Source of the DNA: CAUZJO01 sp963580245
Lineage (GTDB): Bacteria > Sumerlaeota > Sumerlaeia > MVZB01
NCBI GenBank assembly: GCA_963580245.1
Contig: CAUZJO010000033.1
Span: forward strand, 1 to 34,453
Direction of reading: 5' to 3'
DNA: 34,453 nt
Shown here: piece after piece, positions 8,347 through 17,296 of the stretch
How the letters are laid out: each line of letters opens with the position of its first letter
How positions within the stretch are numbered: the stretch's first letter is position 1
Program-made: the position numbers and the translations under genes
The notes under the pieces: generated by a model
The model's input: only the letters and a program-made list of their open reading frames with translations
Told to the model about the DNA's origin: nothing
The model's database searches: none

Positions 8347-9477
8347 TTACCTCGCCTTCCACCCCTCCACCATTTCCCGAAACCGAGGAAACAGGTACGC
8401 GCTATCGTGGGGGCCGGGGGAGGCTTCGGGGTGGTATTGGACGGCGAATAGGGGGAGATGGGTGTGGCGGAAGCCTTCGAGCGTGTTGTCGTTGAGGTTC
8501 AGGTGGGTGGTTTCGGCTTCGGGGGGGAGGGTGTTGGGGTCGACGCAGAAACCGTGGTTTTGGGAGGTGATCTCGATGCGGCCGGTCTGCTCGTCGCGCA
8601 CGGGGTGGTTGGCGCCGCGATGGCCGAACTTGAGCTTGAACGTCTTGGCACCCAGCGCCAGCGCGAGGAGCTGATGGCCCAGGCAGATGCCGAACATCGG
8701 ACGTTTGCCGACCAGTTCGCGCAGAGAGTCGATCGCGTACGTGACCGCCGCGGGATCGCCGGGTCCGTTCGAGCAGAAGATCGCGTCGGGCTCCAGTTCG
8801 AGCACCTCGCGCGGCGACGCGTCGGCCGGCAGGACCCACGGGTCGAAGCCCTCTCTCCAGAGCAGTTCCAGGATGTTGCGCTTGATCCCGAAATCGAGCG
8901 CGGCGACCTTGAACGGCTTGCCCTCGCGCCGACCGTAGTTCTCTTTGGGCTCGAAGCGGGTGGGCCGGGCGCAGGTGACGCCCTTGACCAGGTCCTGGCC
9001 CTCCATGCTGGGCAGGGCCTGGGCCTTGGCGAGCAGCGAGGCCGAATCGAGGTCCGCGGTCGAGATGACGCCGTTCATCGCCCCGGCGGTCCGCAGCCTG
9101 AGGACCAACTCGCGCGTATCGATCCCATCCAGGCCCAGGACCCCCGCATCGGCCAGGTAGTCCCCCAGTTGCTTGTCCGAACGGTGGTTGGACTCGATGC
9201 CGGACAATTCCTTGATGATGAGCGCCGTGGAATGGATACGGGGGGACTGGTCGTCTTCAGGCGTCGAGCCGTAATTGCCGATCAAGGGGTAGGTGAGCGT
9301 GACCAATTGCCCACTGTAGCTGGGATCGGTCAGGATTTCCTGGTAGCCGGTCATGGCCGTGTTGAACACGACCTCGCCGCCGACCTCCCCCCCGGCGCCG
9401 AAGCCGCGGCCATCGAAACGGGTCCCATCGGCGAGCATCAGGACGGCGGGCGGGCGGTTTGCTGGTGGTGACTTCAA
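8347..9477 (-). CDS. carA: Carbamoyl-phosphate synthase small subunit (glutaminase)
   Basis: CarA hydrolyses glutamine and channels ammonia to CarB. The N-terminal CPSase domain shows LADGTRFDGRGFGAGGEVGG, FNTAMTGYQEILTDPSY and STPEDDQS. The class I glutamine amidotransferase domain has the nucleophile in FGICLGHQ (about C265) and the His/Glu pair in QYHPEASPGP (about H349, E351). At about 376 residues it is the normal length and looks intact. I chose a TTG start at 9477 because GAGGAG lies ten bases upstream; a TTG at 9495 in the same frame has a poorer site, and the ATG at 9438 would cut into the usual N-terminus. It shares the strand with the half-length carB at 4760-6208 but is 2.1 kb away, with decayed accessory genes in between. 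Confidence 0.93.
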   Translation of the reverse strand: MKSPPANRPPAVLMLADGTRFDGRGFGAGGEVGGEVVFNTAMTGYQEILTDPSYSGQLVTLTYPLIGNYGSTPEDDQSPRIHSTALIIKELSGIESNHRSDKQLGDYLADAGVLGLDGIDTRELVLRLRTAGAMNGVISTADLDSASLLAKAQALPSMEGQDLVKGVTCARPTRFEPKENYGRREGKPFKVAALDFGIKRNILELLWREGFDPWVLPADASPREVLELEPDAIFCSNGPGDPAAVTYAIDSLRELVGKRPMFGICLGHQLLALALGAKTFKLKFGHRGANHPVRDEQTGRIEITSQNHGFCVDPNTLPPEAETTHLNLNDNTLEGFRHTHLPLFAVQYHPEASPGPHDSAYLFPRFREMVEGWKAR

Positions 9478-9694
9478 TTCGTCTTCACTCCTCAAATTCT
9501 CACATTGTTTTGTTCGCCCGGTCCACTGTCAAGTTCGCCATGGCCGGGCGCCGCGGCCGCATGGCCGGGTCGGACCCCTCGCAAATCCTTTTCGCGTTGA
9601 TTCTCGGGCCTCCAGGCCAAATGATGGTCCGAGGAAAACCTCTTTCGATCACGGATAGTCCGTGGCCATTTCATCTTGGGAGGCAACCGGCATA

Positions 9695-9910
9695 TTGCTA
9701 AAGTTTGATCGCGTCGCCGCGTTGGTCCTTTTGGGTTCGGTTTTTGGTTGCGTTATGTCGAAGGCTTTCACGGAGCCGACCGTCAAGGGCTCGGCGGAAA
9801 CCCAGGAGACCGAGGACCCCTTCATCGGGGTTTACGCGGGGACGTTTTTCCCCGGCCGATCGGAACGGGGGAATCATCATACGCCCGCCCCCGGGCCAAA
9901 GTCGGCATGA
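9695..9910 (+). pseudogene. Truncated lipoprotein gene, N-terminal part
   Basis: From a TTG at 9695 (GGGAGG 11 bases upstream) the frame encodes LLKFDRVAALVLLGSVFGCV. This is a basic n-region, a hydrophobic core and a GC lipobox, followed by an acidic stretch with DPFIGVYAGTFFP. After about 9850 the frame only reads the complement of the pcm-like gene (GRSERGNHHTPAPGPKSA), so the lipoprotein is cut after about 50 residues. The remaining piece is too short for a function. Confidence 0.4.
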
Positions 9911-10217
9911 ACTGATGGCGCGGCACGCGTTGCATCGCGCGCAACACCGCCGCGTCCTTCACGCCCCAGTTCTCGATCGTGCGGCGAACCAGATGCTCGC
10001 GCCGCTCGCCGTATTCGTCGGGCGCGAAACGGGGCCGCTCGATCTCCAGTGTGCCCGTCGCGGGGATATCCGCTTCCAGCAAGACAACCCCAGCGGATTC
10101 ACGGGGCTCCTCCTCCGGCGCCTCCCTCCCGTTCGTGGGCGCGGCTTCGCAGGCCTCCAATCCCGGCCACAGGCCCCAGAGCAGAGTGAGCATCCAGCGA
10201 CTGAGTTTGGATCTCAT
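9822..10217 (-). pseudogene. pcm: Truncated protein-L-isoaspartate O-methyltransferase
   Basis: From ATG 10217 (GGGGAG ten bases upstream) the protein has a signal-peptide-like start, MRSKLSRWMLTLLWGLWPGL. The PCMT N-terminal region follows: REHLVRRTIENWGVKDAAVL, then AMQRVPRHQFMP and AYDDSPVPIG. PCMT proteins continue with G.GQTISQP and the AdoMet-binding GTGSGY; here the sequence turns into RGKTSPRKPR and stops. The enzyme, which repairs isoaspartyl residues, normally exceeds 200 residues, so the catalytic part is lost and the fragment is inactive. The loss of homology coincides with the loss in the opposing lipoprotein gene, consistent with one deletion. Confidence 0.7.
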
Positions 10218-10463
10218 GAGCCGGCCACTCCCCACGTTGATCCATGACATAGTTCCCAGTGCTAGCATAATCCACCAGGGAGGGTTAGCGAAATCTGACT
10301 CGATTACCCGGGGGAACCTTGCGAGACCGGTCTCCATGGAGGATCCCCCAGACTCGACCCTTGCCAGAAACCAGAATCCTTGATTCGAGGGACGTAAAAA
10401 GGGATTATGATCTCCGCGAATTAGCAAAGGCGGCTAAAGGCGGTCGGGCGAAGGGGAATTCCC

Positions 10464-13010
10464 ATGGCAAAGATTTTGAATGGAAATTCTTTCACGATGG
10501 ACGACGCAGTGGATAACCTGGGGTTACCATCGCGGGTTAAGCGCCGCGGGGAGTTTGTGGTGCTGATCGCGGTCTGCGCCCTCGTTTGGGGCTGGACTTA
10601 TGGCATGTGGGACCTGTGGGACGCGGACGAAGGCCGATACGTGCAAATCGCAAAGGAGTTGGTCGGGCGAAAAGACTGGCTGCTCCTGACGGTCCAAGGG
10701 GAGCCTTATCTTCACAAGCAGCCGCTGCCGTTCTGGATTCTGGCGGGGATGCTCAAAATCACGGGCGGCGAGCCCAGCCCTTGGGCGGTGCGTTTGCCTT
10801 CGGTTCTCTTCGCGACACTAACCGTTCTGATGACTTATTGGATCGGGAGACGGCTGTTCGGGGCAAGGGCCGGTTTGATTGCGGGCTTTGTTCTGCTCTC
10901 CGCTCCGTTGTTTGCAAAGCAAGCGCCAATGGCGGGACTCGATATGCAGTTCGCGGGCTGGACCACGGCCGCTCTGGTGCTCTGGCTGGTTCGCGAGCGG
11001 TCGGCCCCGCTGAGCTGGCCACGGGCGACGCTATTCTGGCTTTGTTTGACCGGCGCCTTCTTCACCAAGGGCCCACTGGCTTTAATCATCGTTCTCGCAC
11101 CCGTCATCGCCGAAGCTTGTTGGAGTCGCTCCTGGGCCGTCTGGCGCAGTGTCAGGCCCATGTTCGGCCTGACCGTACTGGCGCTGCTGATCATTGGATG
11201 GCTGTGGTCTCAACAGCGGCTCGTCGACGCGAATCTCGTCCGAGGAGAACTTGTGTCGGAACTTTCCAAGCGTTTCGTTGATGCCGACCATGCCGAGCCG
11301 ATCTGGTTTTATGCCGGGTCGCTCTTTTCCGGCGTGTTCATGCCCTGGACTCTGTTTCTCGCCGCCGCTTTGTTCATTTTATGGAAGCGTCGCAGGGGTA
11401 AAAGTCTAGGTGAACTGAGGCCGATTCTGCTATGGGCTTTCATTCCACTGCTGGCGCTGCACCTGGCGGTCGGCAAGCGGGCCCAATATCTCTTGCCTCT
11501 CCTGCCACCCATAGCGTTGCTGGTGGGATGGTATACCGACAGGAAGTTCCTAACGCGGGGGATCCGCCCGTGGATTGGCCAAACCGTCGCCGTTTTGGCG
11601 ATGCTGGTTGCCGTGGCGGCCCTCACGATCGCTTATTTGGCTTACGAGAAACCTGAAATGTTTGCAGTGCTTGAATTTCACATCCGAAGGCCCCAAGCGG
11701 TGATTGCGGCGGTTGCGGCCCTCGCAATCCTGGCAACCGCTCGGTTTCTCTGGAACAAGCCTGACGCCCTGCAATTGGTCATTGCGCTGATTATGATGAT
11801 GGTGACGGGCGAAATCGTGATGTTCGCCGCAATCAACCCGGCGCTGAATCAGCGCAAGAGCTCGGTCTTGTTCGCCCGCACGATCGAGGCGCTTCTGCCG
11901 GAGGACCAGATGATCGTCGGCGCCATTGACAAAGCGGCAAAGCCCCAGTATCACGTCGCGGGGAGCTACACGGTCAAGCCAATCCATTTGGACCGGGAAC
12001 CCCGTGAAGACTCCGACATGACTCCTCCTATATTGGTTGCCCGCCGGTTGCGTCAGGACCCCATGGCCGACGCTTCCGAATTGACGGATTACGAGTGGAT
12101 CGGCAACGTGGAGGCTTCGGGCGACCCACTCATGGTCTTCCGTAGATCAATCGTAACTGAATTAAATTTAACAACATCGGCCCCGACCCCTCTCTATTTT
12201 GCATTGATGGGGGACACCGGTGAACCCAGCGTCCATTTAAACCGGATCATTCAACAAGTGAGCGGGCTAAACAAAAATCATCCGCTGAGCGCCATCTTTC
12301 TGCTGGGAGACAATCTTTATGGGAACGAACCCTTTTCCGTCGCCCTACAAAAGAGGTTCATGGACCCATTCTGGCCCCTTCTGAGGCAAAACATTCCGTT
12401 CCATGCCACCCTTGGTAATCACGACGACAATTATCCGGACCGCTGGGAGGGCGAACTGGAGACACCCCTCTTCAACATGCGCGGCAAGGAGTATCACGCG
12501 AAGACGTTCGGGGACGACGCAGTCACTTTCATCGTTCTGTGTTCAAAAACCATAGCCCATGACCCAAACCAAATCGACTGGTTTAGGACCGAGCTGACCC
12601 GCTGCCGCTCAGATTGGAAAATCCTAATTCTCCACAAGCCCATGATTGCTAGCGACGCGGAGCATGGACCCTCTAAGTCGCTCTATAAGCTCCTGAAGGA
12701 CATCATGCGGGAACCCAATGACATCGATGTCGTTTTTACGGGACATAATCATTTCTATGAACGGAGGCAACCGCTGGATGGTATTCTACACATTACAATC
12801 GGCGCCAGTAGTAAATCCACGTCGGAGACCCTACCTCCCGATCCCGGGAGGGTCGTCGGCTATACCGAATCAAGAAGCTTTGGCTGGATTAGAATCGATG
12901 GAAACATGCTCCATCTACAGGCGTTTAATGAATTGGGCGAAGTCATCGACGATGTGCAGTTTCGAGATCTCGAAGACCCTGACGGGATCCACGTGACGGA
13001 GCTTCGATAA
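10464..13010 (+). CDS. ArnT/PMT-type glycosyltransferase fused to a metallophosphatase
   Basis: The 848-residue protein starts at ATG 10464 with AAGGGG seven bases upstream. Residues about 25-560 are a polytopic membrane glycosyltransferase of the ArnT/PMT (GT-C) type. They show the early acidic motif WDADEGRYVQIAKEL, then PYLHKQPLPFWI and RLPSVLFATLTVL, and many hydrophobic helices to about 460. Such enzymes move a sugar from a polyprenyl-phosphate carrier to lipid or protein outside the membrane. From about 575 the protein is a calcineurin-like phosphatase of purple-acid type: GDTG (583-586), GDNLYG (615-620), GNHDD (651-655), LHKP (H724) and GHNHFYER (760-767), covering all metal-ligand motifs. 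The linker coding region (about 12145-12180) is unusually AT-rich, as at a fusion point. A short poorly paired hairpin follows the stop. Confidence 0.85.
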   Translation: MAKILNGNSFTMDDAVDNLGLPSRVKRRGEFVVLIAVCALVWGWTYGMWDLWDADEGRYVQIAKELVGRKDWLLLTVQGEPYLHKQPLPFWILAGMLKITGGEPSPWAVRLPSVLFATLTVLMTYWIGRRLFGARAGLIAGFVLLSAPLFAKQAPMAGLDMQFAGWTTAALVLWLVRERSAPLSWPRATLFWLCLTGAFFTKGPLALIIVLAPVIAEACWSRSWAVWRSVRPMFGLTVLALLIIGWLWSQQRLVDANLVRGELVSELSKRFVDADHAEPIWFYAGSLFSGVFMPWTLFLAAALFILWKRRRGKSLGELRPILLWAFIPLLALHLAVGKRAQYLLPLLPPIALLVGWYTDRKFLTRGIRPWIGQTVAVLAMLVAVAALTIAYLAYEKPEMFAVLEFHIRRPQAVIAAVAALAILATARFLWNKPDALQLVIALIMMMVTGEIVMFAAINPALNQRKSSVLFARTIEALLPEDQMIVGAIDKAAKPQYHVAGSYTVKPIHLDREPREDSDMTPPILVARRLRQDPMADASELTDYEWIGNVEASGDPLMVFRRSIVTELNLTTSAPTPLYFALMGDTGEPSVHLNRIIQQVSGLNKNHPLSAIFLLGDNLYGNEPFSVALQKRFMDPFWPLLRQNIPFHATLGNHDDNYPDRWEGELETPLFNMRGKEYHAKTFGDDAVTFIVLCSKTIAHDPNQIDWFRTELTRCRSDWKILILHKPMIASDAEHGPSKSLYKLLKDIMREPNDIDVVFTGHNHFYERRQPLDGILHITIGASSKSTSETLPPDPGRVVGYTESRSFGWIRIDGNMLHLQAFNELGEVIDDVQFRDLEDPDGIHVTELR

Positions 13011-13019
13011 AGTTCCATG

Positions 13020-13047
13020 CCTTTTCATGGTAACACTCATGAAAGGG
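13020..13047 (+). terminator. Imperfect hairpin after the glycosyltransferase gene
   Basis: CCTTTTCATG and CATGAAAGG pair with one bulged base around an 8-base loop, ten bases after the stop codon. No T tract follows, only GTGTTTC, so intrinsic termination is uncertain. It could also end or stabilise the mRNA. Confidence 0.35.
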
Positions 13048-13116
13048 GTGTTTCAAAGAAGAATTCCAAGGCATCCGTGACATCCGTGGCGGATCGTTAC
13101 AATGGAGGAGACACAC

Positions 13117-14358
13117 ATGGTTTTTAAAGTACATGGCGCCGCCGCATGGTTACGCCTAACGATCATCGCGACCTACGCAAGCTGGGCGTTATGTTCCTGC
13201 TCGGGTCTGAGCGTTTCTGACCCGATCAAGGCGCCGGAATGGCCGCAATGGCTGGGACCGAACCGCGATGGGATTTCCACCGAGGCCGCCTGGACGACGG
13301 ACTGGCCGGAGGAGGGACCGACGGTCCTGTGGAAAGCGTCGCTGGGCGAGGGGCCGGCGGCGGTGTCGGTCAAGGACGGGCGGCTGTTCACGATGGGGTA
13401 CGTCGACGGCAGCGACGTGGTCTATTGCCTGGATTCGGAGACCGGCGAGGAAAAGTGGCGTTACGCTTACCCGTGCGCGAAGTTTGATCAGGCGCACGAC
13501 GGCGGCCCTTCCTGCACCCCGTCAATCGATGGGAATCGGGTCTACACGCTCAGCCGCGAGGCGCTTGTCCATTGCTTCGACGCCGCGACGAGCGAGATCG
13601 TTTGGTCCAAGGACATGCGCGAACGGTTGGAGCAAGACTTGCCCGCCTATGGGGTCACCGGCTCGCCGCTCGTCGAGGGCGACCGCGTGATCATCGAGGC
13701 GGGCCGGACGTTCGCGCTCGATAAGATGACCGGCGATGTGATTTGGGAGAGCGAGGAATTCGTGGCGGGCTATTCGTCGCCGATCACGTTCGACTTCGGC
13801 GAGCGGTGCCGCGTGGCCGTATTCAATCAGTTCGGCCTGTTTATCTTCGATGTGGAGTCAGGCGAGGAAATCTTTCGGGACGAGTGGAAAAAGGTCAACC
13901 ACTGCGTCACTCCCGTGATCCAGGGAGATCGGATGTTCCTCACCGCCTATTACGGCGACGGCTGTCGGCTCTACAAGCTCGACCCCGCCGGCATCGAGAA
14001 ACTGTACGAGAACGATAACATGAAAAGCGTCTATGCCCAACCGATGGTGCTCGACGGATACCTTTACGGCTTCGATTTCGAAACGCTCAAGTGCATCGAG
14101 TTGGAAACGAGCGAGACGGTGTGGGAGAAGGAGGGTTTTAAATTCGGGCTCTTGTCGATGGCCGACGGCAAGCTGCTCATCATGAGCGACCAGAGCGAGC
14201 TGATCATCGCCGAGGCCACGCCCGAAGAGTTCCGCGAGATCGCCAATGCCCAGGTGCTGGGCGGCCTGTGCGTCACGATGCCGACGTTGTGCAACGGTCT
14301 GCTTTATTTGCGTAACGGCAAGGGTGAGATGGTGTGCTTGGACGTGCGAGCACCCTGA
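13117..14358 (+). CDS. PQQ-like beta-propeller lipoprotein
   Basis: The 413-residue protein has a signal peptide with a lipobox (ATYASWALCSC), so it is probably lipid-anchored outside the cytoplasm. The mature part starts with WPQWLGPNRDGISTE, the usual opening of planctomycete-type PQQ-like repeat proteins. It then has repeated blades such as YCLDSETGEEKWRY, HCFDAATSEIVWSK, FALDKMTGDVIWE and CIELETSETVWEK (W-motif repeats). Proteins of this family often lack bound PQQ and act as scaffolds; no dehydrogenase residues were identified. The ATG at 13117 is chosen because GGAGG lies eight bases before it; the ATG at 13102 overlaps that same site. Confidence 0.85.
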   Translation: MVFKVHGAAAWLRLTIIATYASWALCSCSGLSVSDPIKAPEWPQWLGPNRDGISTEAAWTTDWPEEGPTVLWKASLGEGPAAVSVKDGRLFTMGYVDGSDVVYCLDSETGEEKWRYAYPCAKFDQAHDGGPSCTPSIDGNRVYTLSREALVHCFDAATSEIVWSKDMRERLEQDLPAYGVTGSPLVEGDRVIIEAGRTFALDKMTGDVIWESEEFVAGYSSPITFDFGERCRVAVFNQFGLFIFDVESGEEIFRDEWKKVNHCVTPVIQGDRMFLTAYYGDGCRLYKLDPAGIEKLYENDNMKSVYAQPMVLDGYLYGFDFETLKCIELETSETVWEKEGFKFGLLSMADGKLLIMSDQSELIIAEATPEEFREIANAQVLGGLCVTMPTLCNGLLYLRNGKGEMVCLDVRAP

Positions 14359-14372
14359 ACGATTTGCTCGCT

Positions 14373-14387
14373 CAGGCCTTGGGCCTG
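14373..14387. terminator. Hairpin between convergent genes
   Basis: CAGGCC-TTG-GGCCTG is a perfect 6-bp stem with a 3-base loop, placed in the 48-base gap between the convergent stops at 14358 and 14407. It could end transcription from both sides, but has no T tract beyond GTTTGG. Confidence 0.4.
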
Positions 14388-14406
14388 GTTTGGATGAGTT
14401 ACGTCT

Positions 14407-15234
14407 TTAGCGGGCGAATCTTCCGATAAAATCAAACACCTTGTCCACGTCGATCTCATTTTCCGCGTGTCCGCCGTCGAACCAGTAAACGTAGAGGTCA
14501 GTCGGGCGATGCTTGAGAACGAGGGCGATTAGCTTCTCCGCGTGCGAAGGGTAGACCGTTGTGTCGCCCCGACCATGACATATCAGCAGCGGCATGTCGG
14601 CCAGGACGGGGGCCTTGGGGAAGAGTGAGCGCGTCGCGTACTCCTCGGGCGCCTCTTGCGGCGTCCCACCGCACTCGCGCAGGATGTCGGGATTGATTGG
14701 CTCATAGGACTTCTCTTCCTCGTGCCAATCCTTGAGGTCCGAGATGCCCATGAGCAACGCCCCGGCGGCGAACTTGTCGGGGAAGTTTTCCAGCGTCAGG
14801 CCGCCGGTCAGCCCGCCCATCGAGATGCCTGCCAGATATATCCGGTCGCGGTCGACGTTGTAATCATCGAGCACTTGGTCCAACGCGTCGATCAGGTCTT
14901 GCTGCGCGCGCTGGGCGCCCAGGTTGGTTTTGCCGCCGGTCCGTTTACCGCGCATGTCGGTCGTCATCACCAGCCAGCCCTTGCGATCGGCCGCCGCCCC
15001 GGCGTAATTCATCCCATATTGCGCATCGGTGTACATCCCCTGGACCCAGACGAGCAACGGCGTCGGCGCGTCGGGGTCGTGGGAGCCTGGGAGCTGAAGC
15101 AAGGCCTTGAGCGGGGCGTTGTCCAAGCTGCTCGTGTATGAAACGCTCAGTGTCTCGGCCGCCCGCGCCGCGCCGGACCATACCGAGAGCATGACGATCA
15201 GGCAGGGGATTACGAAGTTCTTGGAGTGATTCAT
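14407..15234 (-). CDS. Secreted alpha/beta hydrolase (prolyl oligopeptidase type)
   Basis: The 275-residue protein has a cleavable signal peptide (MNHSKNFVIPCLIVMLSVWS, then GAARAAETL). The fold and catalytic triad of alpha/beta hydrolases are visible: the nucleophile elbow GISMGG (S138), the acid in CHGRGDTTV (D224) and the histidine in DGGHAEN (H256). TTDMRGKRTGG resembles the oxyanion-side loop of S9-type hydrolases. It likely acts as a periplasmic esterase or peptidase; the substrate is unknown. I prefer the ATG at 15234 because it gives a standard signal peptide; another ATG is four codons upstream. It converges with the PQQ-like gene. Confidence 0.85.
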   Translation of the reverse strand: MNHSKNFVIPCLIVMLSVWSGAARAAETLSVSYTSSLDNAPLKALLQLPGSHDPDAPTPLLVWVQGMYTDAQYGMNYAGAAADRKGWLVMTTDMRGKRTGGKTNLGAQRAQQDLIDALDQVLDDYNVDRDRIYLAGISMGGLTGGLTLENFPDKFAAGALLMGISDLKDWHEEEKSYEPINPDILRECGGTPQEAPEEYATRSLFPKAPVLADMPLLICHGRGDTTVYPSHAEKLIALVLKHRPTDLYVYWFDGGHAENEIDVDKVFDFIGRFAR

Positions 15235-15390
15235 GGCGCCGCCCATTCGAGATTGCGTTGCATTATATTACGTCCTTCGCGAGTCGATGACCCGCCTTCG
15301 GACCCCTAGAATGCAATCCTGGCACCCACCATTGCAAGCCAATACCGCCGCAAACGTTTCAAACACCACAAAGAGCTCGGTTTTTGGGCG

Positions 15391-15522
15391 TCGGCTCTCG
15401 ACTCCCGTCCTCGCCCTTCGTCCTCGGATTTCCTTGGACTCCGCCGGGTGATCCCAAACTGATGGCCTTTCTTTCGATTGAAGAATTCGAGGACGAAGGA
15501 CGAGAGCCGAGAGCCGAGAGCC
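15391..15522. repeat. Long imperfect inverted repeat with 7-bp tandem repeats
   Basis: The left arm (15391-15427) and the right arm (15486-15522) are near complements over about 36 bases. The right arm contains CGAGGACGAAGGACGAGAGC and then the heptamer CGAGAGC repeated three times in all. The left arm contains GGCTCTCG, then CGTCCTCG and CTTCGTCCTCGG. The loop between them is 58 bases. The element lies in the 350-base gap between the hydrolase and FG-GAP genes, and the rest of that gap shows no gene. It resembles a small mobile or REP/MITE-like hairpin element; its copy number elsewhere is unknown. Confidence 0.65.
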
Positions 15523-15588
15523 AATCAGATTGGTACACGGGGACCATTCACTGATATCGCGTTTACTCCCAAAACTGAATCACGGCTA

Positions 15589-17067
15589 TCAAGGGTAGAG
15601 CGCCCAGTCCTCGACCGCGTTATCCACGATGTGAATGCCCGTGAAGCCGTCATGGGTGTATGCGCGGCCGGCGTTGGAGACCTCACCGGGGTCTTCGCGG
15701 GGGGCGCCGACGACCAGGTCGCCCTGACCATCCTCCGTGAAATCGGGCACACCGCCGACGGCGATTCCAAACCCCGCGCCCGACTCCGCGTTTGGCGAGC
15801 TGATCGTATGGATCGGCGTTCCGGTCGCCCCGGAGAAGACGTGCACCCGGCCCGCGTCGGCCACGCCGGGGTCGGGTTGCTCGCGTTCGGCGCCGATGAT
15901 GAGGTCGGGGACCTGATCGTCATCGAGGTCAGGCACGAGGGCCACGGCGCTCCCGAATCGGCCTCGTGCTTCAGGCGTGGGTGAGAGCAGGATACGGAGC
16001 ACGTCGCCGGTCGCCCCCGAATAGACGTATGCCTGGCCGCCTTGTTGGGTCGTCGAGGTCGTTTCGTCGCGCGCCGTCACCACGAAATCGCCCATCATGT
16101 CGCCGTCCAAATCGCCCACCCCGGCGACGGCCCAGCCAAAACGACCATTCAGTTCTTCGTTGGGCGAGACGAGATCGTAGAGCAAGCCGCCGCCCTGGCC
16201 CGAGAAGACGTAGGCCCGCCCCGCCCGTTGGGTGTCGGTGGTGCTTTCGTCCGGGACGCCGACGAGCACCTCACCCATGTCGTCGTCGTCCATGTCCTCG
16301 GCCCCTCTGACTGCGGAACCGAACCCCACGTCGAAAGTCTGGACCGGCGCGGCCAGCTCGTGGATGTGGTCGCCGGTGGCGCCCGAAAAAACATGAACCC
16401 GCCCGGCGCGCTCGGGACTTAGCTCGGGACTCTCGCCGGGCGCGCCGACAACCACGTCGCCCACGCCGTCGTCATCGAGGTCGGGAACGCCGGCGACGGA
16501 CTCGCCGAAGGCCCCATCCGGTTCCTCGGTGGGCGAAAGAAGGGTGCGGATGAAGACGCCATCGACCCCGGAGAACAGATGGACCCTGCCCGCCCCCGAG
16601 GGGCTGGTTCCGGGGTCCTCGTTCGAGGCCCCAATCGCGACGTCGTCGAATCCGTCATCGTCGACATCGCCGATATTGGCCACGGCGATTCCGAATCCCC
16701 CGAAAATCTCGGCGTTGGGGGAGGCCAGCTCGCGGATCAGTTCCCCGTTCACTCCGGAATAGAAATAGGCGCGTCCGGCACCGGTGGGGCCGGGTCGCGG
16801 TCCCTCATCCGGCGCGCCGACGACCACATCGCCCAGGCCATCGCCATTGACGTCACCGATCCCGGCCACCGCCACGCCGAACATCCCGTTGTTCTCTTCG
16901 TTGTCCGAGATGAGTTCGTAGGCGGTGATGGGGCCATGACCGATCAGCCCCACGAGAAGCGCAAGGCGGAGAAGTCGGACGGCGGACCCGAGTGGCCGCG
17001 ATCGGCGCGTTCTTGACGACCGGGAAACTTGGGGTGAATCGCCGAGGGCTGTGGTCAACATCTTCAT
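15589..17067 (-). CDS. Secreted seven-bladed FG-GAP beta-propeller protein
   Basis: The 492-residue protein starts with a long basic region and a hydrophobic signal (RLLRLALLVGLIGHGPI). It then has seven FG-GAP repeats of about 62 residues, each of the form 'G.FG.AVAGIGD.DGDG..D.VVGAP.E', beginning ENNGMFGVAVAGIGD and ending ESGAGFGIAVGGVPDFTEDG. The D.D.DG loops are the calcium-binding kind found in integrin alpha propellers. Seven repeats would close one complete propeller, and little sequence remains on either side, so the protein is essentially the propeller alone. It probably binds a protein or glycan partner outside the cell. It is divergent from the SGNH hydrolase gene at 17297. Confidence 0.88.
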   Translation of the reverse strand: MKMLTTALGDSPQVSRSSRTRRSRPLGSAVRLLRLALLVGLIGHGPITAYELISDNEENNGMFGVAVAGIGDVNGDGLGDVVVGAPDEGPRPGPTGAGRAYFYSGVNGELIRELASPNAEIFGGFGIAVANIGDVDDDGFDDVAIGASNEDPGTSPSGAGRVHLFSGVDGVFIRTLLSPTEEPDGAFGESVAGVPDLDDDGVGDVVVGAPGESPELSPERAGRVHVFSGATGDHIHELAAPVQTFDVGFGSAVRGAEDMDDDDMGEVLVGVPDESTTDTQRAGRAYVFSGQGGGLLYDLVSPNEELNGRFGWAVAGVGDLDGDMMGDFVVTARDETTSTTQQGGQAYVYSGATGDVLRILLSPTPEARGRFGSAVALVPDLDDDQVPDLIIGAEREQPDPGVADAGRVHVFSGATGTPIHTISSPNAESGAGFGIAVGGVPDFTEDGQGDLVVGAPREDPGEVSNAGRAYTHDGFTGIHIVDNAVEDWALYP

Positions 17068-17296
17068 CAGGCGGAGTCCGTGATCGCATTCAGGCGCCTG
17101 CGGTTGGCGTAGACGCTAGGCCCAAAGTATCCGGCATCGGAGCGCGATGGTCAACCGATGGGGCGCCGCCGAGTCGGGACATCTACCGCAACCTCACCCC
17201 GCTCGCGTCCCGAGGGGGGGCTGGAGTGAATATCTGCCTACGTTTGCCACCGCAATCGGTTTTCCCGATTCCTTCTGGCGGCGTCGCGGCGGTATA

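Noticed and set aside
17147..17296. Upstream extension of the SGNH hydrolase gene
   Set aside because: The extra 50 residues look like translated intergenic DNA and would place the membrane anchor in the middle of the protein.
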